From Dechloromonas denitrificans (GTDB taxonomy: Bacteria; Pseudomonadota; Gammaproteobacteria; Burkholderiales; Rhodocyclaceae), in assembly GCF_020510665.1 (NCBI RefSeq), contig NZ_CP075187.1:1942501-2006500 (forward strand): a stretch of 64,000 bases of DNA, written 5' to 3'. Under the pieces are notes generated by a model. It had not been told where the DNA came from and did not search any database. It worked only from the letters and a program-made list of their open reading frames with translations. The first letter of the stretch is position 1, and each line of letters starts with the position of its first letter. A program made the position numbers and the translations under genes. This document shows, piece by piece, positions 19,487 through 27,086 of the stretch.

Positions 19487-20263
19487 TCAGCTGGAAAAGA
19501 TACGGTTGTAAGCCGGAATGCCAGTAAAGACAAACCCCTGCTGGACTGCCTGCTGGGCTTGCGCCATCTGGCGATCACGTTGTTGTACGGCCTGCTGCGA
19601 CTGCTCGATGCGCGACTGGTTGTCAGCCTGACGCTGCTCGATGCTTCCCAGTTGCTCGTTGAGCCGGTTGATCGGCGCACTGACCGACCCCGTGGCCGAC
19701 AACTGCTGCGTACTTTGCCGGGCAACTTGCTGGCCGACGCTGTTCAGCGTCTGGCGGACCTGATCGGGATTTGCCGCAAAGGCATTCTGCAGCGCCTGAC
19801 GATCGACCTTGACGCCGCCATCCTGCGCAACCGTAATGCCGATCTGTTTCAGCGCATCGCGATTACTGCCATTGACCCCTTCAAGGGTGCGCCGTGTTTC
19901 GTTATTGGCCGCCCGCACCTTGCCATCATCGGCCAGAACGCCGCTTGTCCGGTTTGCCGAATCGTTGCCGGAAACCCGGTTGACCGTGGCAAGCCGGCCA
20001 TTGACCGCATCGGCAAAGCCCTGAACCGCCTTGGTCAGTCCATCGACACTGGAAAGCTGCTTGTTTTCCTGCAGCTTGCTGGCGGCTGATTCAAGCTGTG
20101 CCGTAGCCGAACGCACCTGCCCGTAAGCACTCAACTGGACGCGCGTACTCTCGGCCTGCTGCTCCAGCCGCGCTTGCGGTCTGGCGAGCGCCTCCGACAC
20201 CCGCGAACTGATCGCATTGGCGCCATACAGCGAGCTTGCAGAAGAGAGGGACGAAAGATTCAC
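19487..20263 (-). CDS. FliD-like helical protein (orphan), GTG start
   Basis: 258 residues from GTG 20263, chosen because CCGGAG lies six bases upstream; the longer frame has no ribosome site. It is very Gln/Ser/Ala-rich. The segment QQAESTRVQLSAYGQVRSA and the periodic coiled-coil C-terminus (QADNQSRIEQSQQAVQQR) resemble flagellar hook-associated protein 2 and related helical domains, but it is much shorter than FliD and has no flagellar neighbours. It may be secreted or surface-associated; no signal peptide is seen. Function not known. Confidence 0.6.
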   Translation of the reverse strand: MNLSSLSSASSLYGANAISSRVSEALARPQARLEQQAESTRVQLSAYGQVRSATAQLESAASKLQENKQLSSVDGLTKAVQGFADAVNGRLATVNRVSGNDSANRTSGVLADDGKVRAANNETRRTLEGVNGSNRDALKQIGITVAQDGGVKVDRQALQNAFAANPDQVRQTLNSVGQQVARQSTQQLSATGSVSAPINRLNEQLGSIEQRQADNQSRIEQSQQAVQQRDRQMAQAQQAVQQGFVFTGIPAYNRIFSS

Positions 20264-20387
20264 AACAAACTCCGGTAGATTCAGACTGAAGCTTAGCGCA
20301 ACCGGCTGGAATTTCAACTTCGCTGCCGGATGGTTTTCGGGCGACAATCACGGCCTTGTCATTGATATCTGACCGGTGATACAGCCC

Positions 20388-20756
20388 ATGTCCCAACTTT
20401 ATTTCAACCCACGCTGCTCGAAGTGCCGCCAGGCACTCGCCCTGCTCCAGGCGCACGGGATCGAGCCGCAACTGATCACTTATCTTGAACAAGCGCCAGG
20501 CATCGAGCAGTTGACTGCCTTGCTCGCCCAACTGGGCCTGACCGATGCCCGCGCCATGATGCGCAAGGGGGAAACCGAGTACAGCGCGCTGGATCTGGAC
20601 AATCCGGCACACACGCAAGCGGCGTTGATTGCCACGCTGGCGAAAAATCCGAACCTGATCGAGCGACCGATTTTTGTTCAAGCCGGCAAAGCTGTCATTG
20701 CCCGCCCGCCGGAAAAAATCCTGGCGTTCATCCAGCGTCCGGACAATCCAGCTTGA
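20388..20756 (+). CDS. ArsC/Spx-family reductase-like protein
   Basis: 122 residues from ATG 20388. ArsC-like thioredoxin fold: N-terminal LYFNPRCSKCRQALALLQ with a CxxC in place of the usual single-Cys CGTSR pattern, then ITYLEQAP, MMRKGETEY and the IERPIFVQAGKAVIARPPEKI block typical of glutaredoxin-linked arsenate reductases and of YffB. Arsenate reduction is not demonstrated, there being no ars operon nearby, so a general thiol-oxidoreductase role is equally likely. Confidence 0.8.
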   Translation: MSQLYFNPRCSKCRQALALLQAHGIEPQLITYLEQAPGIEQLTALLAQLGLTDARAMMRKGETEYSALDLDNPAHTQAALIATLAKNPNLIERPIFVQAGKAVIARPPEKILAFIQRPDNPA

Positions 20757-20788
20757 CGCCTTCCAAGCCCGGCCACTACACTGAAGCG

Positions 20789-20890
20789 ATGCACTCCTTC
20801 CCGAAATCTGCCTTGCTGACTGCCCGCTGCGCGCTACTGCGCCGCTGGTTTGCGCGCCATGGTTTCGAGGCCACCGGAGTTGTCATGTAG
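20789..20890 (+). CDS. Possible 33-residue leader ORF upstream of the EamA gene
   Basis: Small ORF starting MHSFPKSALLTARC and ending ATGTAG, only 22 bp before a strong terminator. Its RBS is weak (CTGAAGCG). It is Arg/Leu-rich without an amino-acid run, so an attenuation role is speculative. Reported because the ORF-terminator-ORF-transporter order is regular. Confidence 0.3.
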   Translation: MHSFPKSALLTARCALLRRWFARHGFEATGVVM

Positions 20891-20912
20891 CAAGTTCAGC
20901 ATTACCCATCCG

Positions 20913-20948
20913 AAAGCCGCGAAACCCTCAGGTCCGCGGCTTTTTTAT
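20913..20948 (+). terminator. Rho-independent terminator or attenuator
   Basis: Stem AAAGCCGCG / CGCGGCTTT, 13-nt loop, T-tract TTTTTT. It lies between the 33-codon ORF and the next small ORF, about 145 bp before the EamA gene, so it could end the arsC-like transcript or attenuate the exporter. Confidence 0.8.
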
Positions 20949-20971
20949 TGCCTTTTTCCAAGGAGAACACC

Positions 20972-21079
20972 ATGCACACCCTACGTCCAATCGACCGAAT
21001 GATTCGTCGCAACCCGGCCTTTTGCTGGCCCAAAGCCGCAACCGGCATGCCAGGCAACCCACCTCCCCCGATTGATTGA
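20972..21079 (+). CDS. Small ORF (35 aa) with strong ribosome site, upstream of EamA gene
   Basis: ATG 20972 is preceded by AAGGAG six bases upstream, the best ribosome site in this region, while the following EamA gene has only a weak one. The product starts MHTLRPIDRMIRR and ends Pro-rich (NPPPPID). The stop is 13 bp before the EamA ATG, fitting a translated leader that couples or tunes exporter synthesis. No homologue recalled. It could be a chance ORF, but the ribosome site argues against that. Confidence 0.45.
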   Translation: MHTLRPIDRMIRRNPAFCWPKAATGMPGNPPPPID

Positions 21080-21092
21080 CGAAAGAACGTTC

Positions 21093-21977
21093 ATGCCTAT
21101 TCCGATTGCTTATTTCACGATTGTTGCCATCTGGTCCACCACCCCGCTCGCCATTCAATGGAGTGCGCTCGGCACCGGTTTTGCCTTTGCCGTCATGGCC
21201 CGCATGCTGATCGGCGCCACCCTTGCCCTTGTCCTGATCGTTGTCTGGCGCATTGGTTTTCCACTCCACCGCAAGGCACGCCAAAGCTACCTGGTCGGCG
21301 GGCTCGGCATGTTCGGCGCCATGCTGAGCACCTACTGGGGCGCCCAATACATTCATTCCGGGCTGGTATCCGTCCTGTTCGGACTGACGCCGCTGGCAAC
21401 CAGCGTACTCGCCGTGTTCTGGCTGGGCGAACGCGCATTGCGTCCGGCCAAGCTGATCGGCATGGCTCTCGGCATCCTTGGTCTGGCACTTATTTTTGCT
21501 ACCGGCCATGAAGTCTCGGGACATCAGGCCGTACTCGGCATTGCCGCCCTGCTGCTTGCCGTCTTCCTCTATTCAGCCAGCCTGGTCGGCGTCAAGCGCA
21601 TCGGCGATCACAGCCCGCCGCTGGCCACGACGGCCGGCACGCTGCTTGTCGCATTGCCACTGTTCATCCTGGCCTGGTGGCTGGTTGATGGGCAGATACC
21701 AACCGACATCCCCCCACGCGCCGGCGCGGCGATCGTCTATCTCGGGATTTTTGGCTCGGTACTCGGTTTTGCGCTGTACTACTACGTGATCAAGCACATG
21801 GATGCCGGCAAGGTATCGCTGATTACGCTGATCACCCCGGTCATCGCCCTGATTCTCGGCAATGTGCTGAACGGCGAGATGATCGAACCTCGCGTCTGGC
21901 TGGGCGCCGGCCTGATCACGCTCGGCCTCGGCCTGCACCAATGGCCGATGCTCGCCTCGGCCTTTCTCAGGCGCTGA
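21093..21977 (+). CDS. EamA/DMT-superfamily transporter
   Basis: 294 residues with ten predicted membrane helices in two EamA repeats. The first half starts PIPIAYFTIVAIWSTTPLAIQW; the second includes YLGIFGSVLGFALYYYVIKHMDAGKVSLITLITPVIALILG, the conserved repeat end. ATG 21093 is chosen; an upstream TTG (21072) overlaps the preceding small ORF. Probably an inner-membrane metabolite or amino-acid exporter; the substrate cannot be read from sequence. It ends before a long palindrome shared with convergent nudC. Confidence 0.88.
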   Translation: MPIPIAYFTIVAIWSTTPLAIQWSALGTGFAFAVMARMLIGATLALVLIVVWRIGFPLHRKARQSYLVGGLGMFGAMLSTYWGAQYIHSGLVSVLFGLTPLATSVLAVFWLGERALRPAKLIGMALGILGLALIFATGHEVSGHQAVLGIAALLLAVFLYSASLVGVKRIGDHSPPLATTAGTLLVALPLFILAWWLVDGQIPTDIPPRAGAAIVYLGIFGSVLGFALYYYVIKHMDAGKVSLITLITPVIALILGNVLNGEMIEPRVWLGAGLITLGLGLHQWPMLASAFLRR

Positions 21978-21989
21978 GGATTCGCTGAA

Positions 21990-22031
21990 TTCAGGCTGAT
22001 TGTCGCGGTCGACCGCGATAATCAGCCTGAA
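21990..22031. terminator. 42-bp near-perfect palindrome between convergent genes
   Basis: Arms TTCAGGCTGATT and AATCAGCCTGAA enclose the 16-bp palindrome TCGCGGTCGACCGCGA; the only non-complementary pair (22002/22019) can be a G-U wobble in RNA. There is no real loop and no U-tract. Likely a bidirectional transcript end or a double-stranded processing site, but the GGTCGACC core is shared with other sites in the window. Confidence 0.6.
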
Positions 22032-22037
22032 ACGTGC

Positions 22038-22802
22038 TTAACCCAGGGCAGCATCGATCAAGCGCCGCGAAATGCTGATCCGGTCTGGCAGGATAGGTAG
22101 CGCATCGGCGGTGAACCATGCTGCCGCTTCGATTTCGGCGGGATCGGGCATGAGCTCGCCGCCGGCATAATCGGCAAAGAAGGCGATCATCAGCGAATTG
22201 GGAAACGGCCATGGCTGGCTATCGAAATAGCGCAGGTTGGCGATTTCGATGCCGACTTCCTCGCGTACTTCGCGCCGGGCGCATTCTTCCAGCGTTTCAC
22301 CTGGTTCAACAAAGCCGGCCAGGGCGCTGAACACGCCGGGTTTGAAATGCGGGCTGCGGGCCAGCAGCAGTTTTTCGCCGTCACGCACCAGCACCATGAT
22401 GGCCGGCGACAGGCGGGGATAAGCCAGCAGACCGCAGGCCGGGCATTGCATGGCATGCTCACCGGTCTTGAGTTCGGTTGGCGTACCGCATTTGCCGCAG
22501 AACCGATGGTTGTTCTGCCAATCGAGCAACTGCGTCGCCCGCCCGGCCAGCGCAAAAATTTCCGGCCCGGCCAGCTGAAAAACAGCCCGCAAATGCGTCG
22601 CCGTACCGCCATCGATTTCTGGGTGTTGGGCTACGTCGACCGCGAAACACGGCAAACCGTGCAACTCGCCAACCTGCAGCGCATTGGGCAGATGACCGAA
22701 ATCAGCGGCCGTTGCCGATGGAAATGTTGCATCTTCGCCCTGGCCCGAAACCATTAGCAGGCGGTGTTCGCAGCGCAAGATCCAGTAAGCCGGTTGATTC
22801 AT
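22038..22802 (-). CDS. nudC: NAD+ diphosphatase NudC
   Basis: 254 residues from ATG 22802; GGGAG lies directly upstream, and the upstream ATG overlaps that ribosome site. A Zn ribbon FCGKCG..CPACG (about residues 100-122) and the Nudix box GFVEPGETLEECARREVREEVG (about 170-191) are present. The motif SQPWPFPNSLM after the Nudix box is the NudC/NADH-pyrophosphatase hallmark. Hydrolyses NAD(H) and removes NAD caps from RNA in relatives. Cytoplasmic; 42 bp downstream of the MFS gene on the same strand. Confidence 0.95.
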   Translation of the reverse strand: MNQPAYWILRCEHRLLMVSGQGEDATFPSATAADFGHLPNALQVGELHGLPCFAVDVAQHPEIDGGTATHLRAVFQLAGPEIFALAGRATQLLDWQNNHRFCGKCGTPTELKTGEHAMQCPACGLLAYPRLSPAIMVLVRDGEKLLLARSPHFKPGVFSALAGFVEPGETLEECARREVREEVGIEIANLRYFDSQPWPFPNSLMIAFFADYAGGELMPDPAEIEAAAWFTADALPILPDRISISRRLIDAALG

Positions 22803-22844
22803 GAACTCTCCCAAAGAATGTGGGCCGACAACGCTCGCCCGGCC

Positions 22845-24056
22845 TTACTCGTGACGCCCATGCATGACGATGCGCGAGACAAACCAGATGGCCAGCAGAT
22901 TGGCTGCGACGGCAACGTAGCCGACCAGCGGATAACCGATAATTTTGCCGCTGCCATCCAGCGAGATGAGAAAACCGGCCAGCGTCGTCGCCAGGCCCAT
23001 GGCCAGTGACTGCACCGTACCGTTGAGCGACATGAAGGTGCCGCGCAGCTTGGGCTGGGCCGATGAAGCAATAATCGCCATGGCCGGGATCATGCGCCCC
23101 GAGGTCAGCACGAAAAAGCTGGTCGAGCAGATCAGCCAGGCCCACAACGGCCAGATGCCGGCATGCGTCAGGACCAGCAGCGGCAGCGTGGCGAGCAGCG
23201 CGACCCGGCGATAGACCTCGACCTTGCCGTATTTGTCGGCCCAATGGCCGATCAGGCGGGCGCTGATGAAGGTGGCAAAGCCGCCGAACAGATAGACGAT
23301 GGGCACATCATGTTGATCGATGCCGACGTTATTCACTGCATAGACGGTGATGTAGGGAATCACCGTAAAGCCGGAAAAAATGATCAGCGCGGAAAAGAGC
23401 AAGGCGCGCAGATGGTTGGCATCGCCCAGCACGCTGAAGGTGGCCGAGAGCAGATGGGCGCGCTTTTCCTCGCTCAGGTGATGGCGCAATTCCGGCAGGA
23501 AACGCAGGCCGACGATCAGGAAAAATACGCTGAACGCGGCAATCAGCACGAAGGGCGCACGCCAGCCGAGATGATTGGCCAGCCACAAGGACAACGGCAC
23601 GCCGGCAATCGTCGAAATCGAAAAGGCACTGGAGACAATGCCGCTCGCCCTCGCCCGCCGGGAAAACGGGATCGCGTCGCCGATCATGGTGTGGATCAGA
23701 GCGCCCATGATGCCGCCGAACACGCCCGCCAGTCCGCGCGCCAGCATCAGGCTCGAATAGCCCGGCGCCAGACCACAGGCCAGCGTCGCCAGCGCAAACA
23801 GTGCAAAACTGATCAGCAACAGGCGCTTGCGCTCGAAGAGATCGACAAAGGTGGCGGCGAGAATACCCGAGACGGCGGCGCTGAAACTGTAGGACGCAAC
23901 CAGCAAGCCGAACTCATGCGTACCGATGCCAAAAGCCGCCATCAGGATCGGCCCGAGCGGCATCATGATCATGAAATCGAGCACATGACTGAACTGGATG
24001 CCGGCCAGGGTCAGCAGGAAAAAACGTTCGGAACGGGGGGAAAGCGCAGTGGACAT
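22845..24056 (-). CDS. MFS transporter
   Basis: 403 residues, 12 predicted helices. The N-terminus QFSHVLDFMIMMPLGPILM and the loop-2/3 motif VDLFERKRLLL, with ARGLAGVFGGIMGALIHTMIGD, are typical of the DHA1-like/arabinose-efflux branch of the major facilitator superfamily. Inner membrane, probably a drug or metabolite exporter. The substrate is not deducible. Likely co-transcribed with nudC. Confidence 0.88.
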   Translation of the reverse strand: MSTALSPRSERFFLLTLAGIQFSHVLDFMIMMPLGPILMAAFGIGTHEFGLLVASYSFSAAVSGILAATFVDLFERKRLLLISFALFALATLACGLAPGYSSLMLARGLAGVFGGIMGALIHTMIGDAIPFSRRARASGIVSSAFSISTIAGVPLSLWLANHLGWRAPFVLIAAFSVFFLIVGLRFLPELRHHLSEEKRAHLLSATFSVLGDANHLRALLFSALIIFSGFTVIPYITVYAVNNVGIDQHDVPIVYLFGGFATFISARLIGHWADKYGKVEVYRRVALLATLPLLVLTHAGIWPLWAWLICSTSFFVLTSGRMIPAMAIIASSAQPKLRGTFMSLNGTVQSLAMGLATTLAGFLISLDGSGKIIGYPLVGYVAVAANLLAIWFVSRIVMHGRHE

Positions 24057-24142
24057 GAATAAGGTGGAGCTGACGCGGGCAACAAGGATACGCGGCTTGG
24101 CCGGAAATCAGTCAGCTATCTCACCCGCCCCGGCAAATGGGT

Positions 24143-24514
24143 TCAACTGGCCGGGCGCAACTGCCCGCCGGACGCCATGACCTGCTGGCTCAAAGCCTGC
24201 AAGGTGGATTGCGCATCGTCCGCCGCCTCCTGCATTTCCTCGGCCGTCAGCGGCCGCAACAGCGGCTCCAGTTCGATGCGCTGAATGTTCGGGCACTTGC
24301 CAACCAGGCTGTGCAGGATGCTGTCCATCTTCTTCATCCCCAAGCCGAACAGGATTTTTTCAAGGACAAACAGGCGCACCAGGATGATGTCTTCTTCGTC
24401 CTTGGCCGTCGCCTGAACCGCCTCGATTTCCTTGCGCACATAAGCACGAAACTTGAGCGGGCTGATCTCCACAGGCACCTGAAGAATGGAATAACGGAAC
24501 TGGCCTTGAATCAT
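24143..24514 (-). CDS. Hypothetical protein (123 aa)
   Basis: Not recognised. Soluble mixed alpha/beta protein: an N-terminal beta-like stretch (QFRYSILQVPVEISPLKFRAYV), a charged helix and a Leu-rich helix LVRLFVLEKILFGLGMKKMD, then an Ala/Gln-rich tail. The start follows GGTGTTCGC on the minus strand, a poor ribosome site. Codon use resembles its neighbours and there is no overlapping candidate, so it is probably a real gene. Confidence 0.6.
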   Translation of the reverse strand: MIQGQFRYSILQVPVEISPLKFRAYVRKEIEAVQATAKDEEDIILVRLFVLEKILFGLGMKKMDSILHSLVGKCPNIQRIELEPLLRPLTAEEMQEAADDAQSTLQALSQQVMASGGQLRPAS

Positions 24515-24590
24515 GCGAACACCTGGCGGGGAAAAGCAGCATTTTCGCAGAGCTGACCAAGATCAGAAAGGCGGCACGCAAAAATCCAGG

Positions 24591-25145
24591 CTAAAACCAG
24601 ATTTCCGGATAGCGCCGGGAAACCGGCAAATTATTGAACAGCAAGGCGACCACCAGCATGATCAAAGGTCCGATCAAACCTGGCACCAGGGCATACCAGA
24701 ATCCCAGGCGATGAATTTCGGCTGAGCCGATCACGGCAATCAAGGCCGTTGCCCCGCCGGGAGGATGCAGCGTCCGTGTCGCGTGCATCAGCGCGATTGC
24801 TGTCGAAACAGCCAGCGCACCGGCAAGCCAGGGCATGAAGAACAGGCATTTCCAGCACACGACACCCACCAGCGCCGACAGCATGTGACCACCGAGCAAA
24901 TTTCTTGGCTGCGCCAGCGGGCTGCGGACAGCCCCGAAAACCAGCACCGCGGAAGCGCCGAACGAACCAATCAGCAAGACCAGATCTCCCTCGGCAAAAA
25001 ACCGCTGGCCAATCAGGCCCAGAGTTGCAATGCCGATGAACGAACCCAGCCAGGAAAGCACGATTTCCTCATTGCTGACACGCGGCGGACTACCACGCGT
25101 TGTGCCACGCATTTTGCGGAAATACTCGCTCCGCCGCGTTTCCAT
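24591..25145 (-). CDS. HPP family integral membrane protein
   Basis: 184 residues from ATG 25145 (a TTG at 25151 overlaps the upstream stop). Four to five membrane helices, and the family-defining TLHPPGGATALIAVIG (about residues 127-142) with SFGASAVLVFGAV..LAQPRNLLGGH earlier. HPP proteins have been linked to nitrite transport in plastids and cyanobacteria; the bacterial role is mostly unproven. It overlaps the small upstream gene, so the two are coupled. Confidence 0.88.
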   Translation of the reverse strand: METRRSEYFRKMRGTTRGSPPRVSNEEIVLSWLGSFIGIATLGLIGQRFFAEGDLVLLIGSFGASAVLVFGAVRSPLAQPRNLLGGHMLSALVGVVCWKCLFFMPWLAGALAVSTAIALMHATRTLHPPGGATALIAVIGSAEIHRLGFWYALVPGLIGPLIMLVVALLFNNLPVSRRYPEIWF

Positions 25146-25147
25146 CT

Positions 25148-25345
25148 TCAAGATTCACCATCCTCTGGAGCGCTGCGCTGCCCGGCCTGCAAACGCAACA
25201 GGGCGTGACGCCAGGCCAGGTGGTAAACCGTACGAAAATCCTCCGTCGAAATATCGATATAGCCCGGTACTGCAGCCAAGGCATCGAGGATGTCCTCATC
25301 CGTCAGTTCAAGCTCCAGTCCTGATGGTATCTGATCGCCGTCCAT
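25148..25345 (-). CDS. Small acidic protein coupled to HPP gene
   Basis: 65 residues from ATG 25345, which has GGAAGG seven bases upstream. Acidic N-terminus, then DILDALAAVPGYIDISTEDFRTVYHLAWRHALLRL. This resembles the short segment that precedes CBS domains in HPP-associated CBS proteins, as far as I recall, but no CBS domain is present here. Stop and HPP start overlap. Possibly a regulatory partner of the HPP protein; function unproven. Confidence 0.55.
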   Translation of the reverse strand: MDGDQIPSGLELELTDEDILDALAAVPGYIDISTEDFRTVYHLAWRHALLRLQAGQRSAPEDGES

Positions 25346-25452
25346 GCAATCCTTCCATGGGGTAAAACCCCGATCAATAATCGCTGTCATGCTAGGCGAA
25401 CAGCCCCGTGGAACCAATCCGCCATCAAGACTAGGCATGGCCTTATTTGGTT

Positions 25453-25863
25453 CTAACCGGCAGGCACGGAAGCACTTCTGGCAACAATGGTCAGGGTATT
25501 TCCATCCTCATCGGTAATTTGCATCGATGTTTCACCATGCTGATTTTCGATCACCGCACCAATCTGCTCGACGCCAAGCGATTGGAGGCGCTGATATTCG
25601 TAGAGGAAATCATCCACCGGAATCTGGAACTCAGCATTGACCGCAACGACAACCCGATTCCTGATAGTTTTCAACCTGACGGCGCCTTCTGCTAGCGAAT
25701 ATCGTACTGTGCCGCCAAGGAGATCACTATGATCCGGCTTGCTCTTGAAGATCCGGTTATAGAACCGCTTAGCACGGATAAGACTAGTCACAAAAAAGAC
25801 AGTTTCAATCGGGATGCAACCACCAGCTACTTCTTTTTTCCATGCGTCAGGTTCAACCAGCAT
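25453..25863 (-). CDS. VOC/glyoxalase-fold protein
   Basis: 136 residues from ATG 25863 (GAGGAG five bases upstream). It reads as one vicinal-oxygen-chelate domain: ETVFFVTSLIRAKRFYNRIF at the start (the betaalphabetabetabeta entry) and a C-terminal QITDEDGNTLTIVA that matches the usual DPDGN.. end. The usual metal-binding His/Glu are not clear, so catalysis is uncertain. Stand-alone, divergent from the Crp/Fnr-regulated region. Confidence 0.7.
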   Translation of the reverse strand: MLVEPDAWKKEVAGGCIPIETVFFVTSLIRAKRFYNRIFKSKPDHSDLLGGTVRYSLAEGAVRLKTIRNRVVVAVNAEFQIPVDDFLYEYQRLQSLGVEQIGAVIENQHGETSMQITDEDGNTLTIVARSASVPAG

Positions 25864-26038
25864 CACAGCTCCTCAGAACAGTTATTTTGAGCTCATGCCC
25901 GTAGGAAGATGGCGCTTCCGATACGTGGCAAACCAGCGATAGACCTCTTCCAATGGCTTTCACGGGGGTTAAAAACGGGAGATGGCAGCACAAAATGTGC
26001 AATATCCTAATCTCCGTCATCAACTGGTGTGAACCAGA

Positions 26039-26060
26039 CAAATTGTCGCGCGACAATTTG
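26039..26060. promoter_or_regulatory. 22-bp perfect palindrome, Crp/Fnr-type operator candidate
   Basis: Inner part AATTGTCGCGCGACAATT, extended by one CA/TG pair on each side. Read as TTGTC-N4-GACAA it has Crp/Fnr/Dnr geometry. It lies about 140 bp before the short Crp/Fnr gene, in a 335-bp region with no other supported gene (25864-26198), so autoregulation is plausible. Confidence 0.6.
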
Positions 26061-26198
26061 CCACATCGCACAAATTGGCATTCACCGTAGTATTGAATGG
26101 TTTATCGATAACGAAAGTTAATTTGTGTTGGCGAACATCAATGCCACCGAGGTATCCACGGCACCCGGCCCAGGAATTCTCGGCCCGGAAAATTAAAT

Positions 26199-26756
26199 AT
26201 GAGATGTACCTGGACATTGGATGCGGGAGAAACGATCTATCAGGCAAACGATGCCGGCTTGGCCTGGCGCGTACGCAACGGTGTGATTCGCCTTGACACG
26301 ATGAATGCCGAAAAGGAGCCATGCTTTGCCAGCCTGGCTATTGCCGGTGACATCCTTGGTTGTGAAACCATGCTCTTTGGCACCTATACTTTCAATGCGT
26401 TAGCGCTCACCCAATGTCAATTGACACCCTGGCCAGAGGGCGAAGGCGCACTCTCAGGTGAGTCACTGCTTGCTTCGCTGGCCATTTCACAAAAACGTGC
26501 GGCCGATCTTGTGGCATTGCGCGGCGGCCAGGCAGTTGGCCGCGTCATCAGTCTTATTCAGATGCTGACTGACAAGACCGGCCAGCTTGTCCTGCCAGCG
26601 CGTCAGGATATTGCCGATATTACCGATCTGCGTTCCGAAACCATTTCACGCATCATCAAGGGACTGGAGAGAAGTGGTGTTCTAGCCACAACACGTATCA
26701 ATGGCGTGCATCTGACTCGCGGTTATGTAGTTGATTTTGGCTCCCAGAAAAGCTAG
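26199..26756 (+). CDS. Short Crp/Fnr-family transcriptional regulator
   Basis: 185 residues, shorter than usual (220-250), because the cNMP-type sensor barrel is abbreviated: it starts almost at RVRNGVIRLDTMNAE and reaches the dimer helix LLASLAISQKRAADLVALRGG by about residue 100. The C-terminal winged HTH has LPARQDIADITDLRSETISRIIKGLERSGVL. There is no N-terminal Cys cluster, so it is not an Fe-S FNR. It probably controls the copper/SCO genes downstream. A weak ribosome site (CCCGGAAAA) precedes the ATG. Confidence 0.85.
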   Translation: MRCTWTLDAGETIYQANDAGLAWRVRNGVIRLDTMNAEKEPCFASLAIAGDILGCETMLFGTYTFNALALTQCQLTPWPEGEGALSGESLLASLAISQKRAADLVALRGGQAVGRVISLIQMLTDKTGQLVLPARQDIADITDLRSETISRIIKGLERSGVLATTRINGVHLTRGYVVDFGSQKS

Positions 26757-26768
26757 CAGACCTCCGAC

Positions 26769-26785
26769 TGCGACAATATGTCGCA
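26769..26785. promoter_or_regulatory. 17-bp palindrome TGCGACAATATGTCGCA
   Basis: Perfect inverted repeat TGCGACA-ATA-TGTCGCA just after the Crp/Fnr gene and about 60 bp before the next ATG. A near-identical copy, TGTGACACTATGTCGCA, stands upstream of the nosL-like gene at 41631. Candidate binding site of one of the two Crp/Fnr proteins in the window. Confidence 0.6.
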
Positions 26786-26843
26786 TACCCTGTGCAGTTC
26801 AAACTGGTTAGCATGAAGCCTCGTGCCTTTGGGAGAGAGCGCC

Positions 26844-27020
26844 ATGAACCAAAAACAAAACACTCAAAACCAGCCGGAAATGGCTTCTCTGCTTCTTGGC
26901 GCAGGTTTTGCCCTGGCCTCATTGATCATCCTTCCCGCGGTAGCCCAACGCGTTGGGCTCGGTTCAAGTGTGACTATTGCCTTGCGTGGTGCCTTGATGC
27001 GAGCAGCAAACCGGTTCTGA
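26844..27020 (+). CDS. Small single-span membrane protein
   Basis: 58 residues from ATG 26844 (GGGAGAGAGC upstream; an earlier start at 26823 is less likely). Polar Asn/Gln-rich N-terminus (MNQKQNTQNQPEM), one membrane helix LLLGAGFALASLIILPAV, and a short basic tail. Function unknown. It stands between the 17-bp palindrome and the FNR-like box and is the first gene of the copper/redox run. Confidence 0.6.
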   Translation: MNQKQNTQNQPEMASLLLGAGFALASLIILPAVAQRVGLGSSVTIALRGALMRAANRF

Positions 27021-27021
27021 T

Positions 27022-27035
27022 CTGATCACGATCAA
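27022..27035 (-). promoter_or_regulatory. FNR-like box upstream of SCO gene
   Basis: CTGATCACGATCAA, which reads TTGATCGTGATCAG on the minus strand: nine of the ten conserved positions of TTGAT-N4-ATCAA. It ends 51 bp before the SCO ATG, a fitting distance for an FNR-activated promoter. Confidence 0.55.
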
Positions 27036-27086
27036 GGTTGCACCAACACAAGCAGACTGCATGTCTGCATCTTGCACTTGCATCCC

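Noticed and set aside
26075..26296. 73-codon ORF overlapping the Crp/Fnr start
   Set aside because: Frame-shifted overlap of the regulator gene, with no ribosome site or motif.
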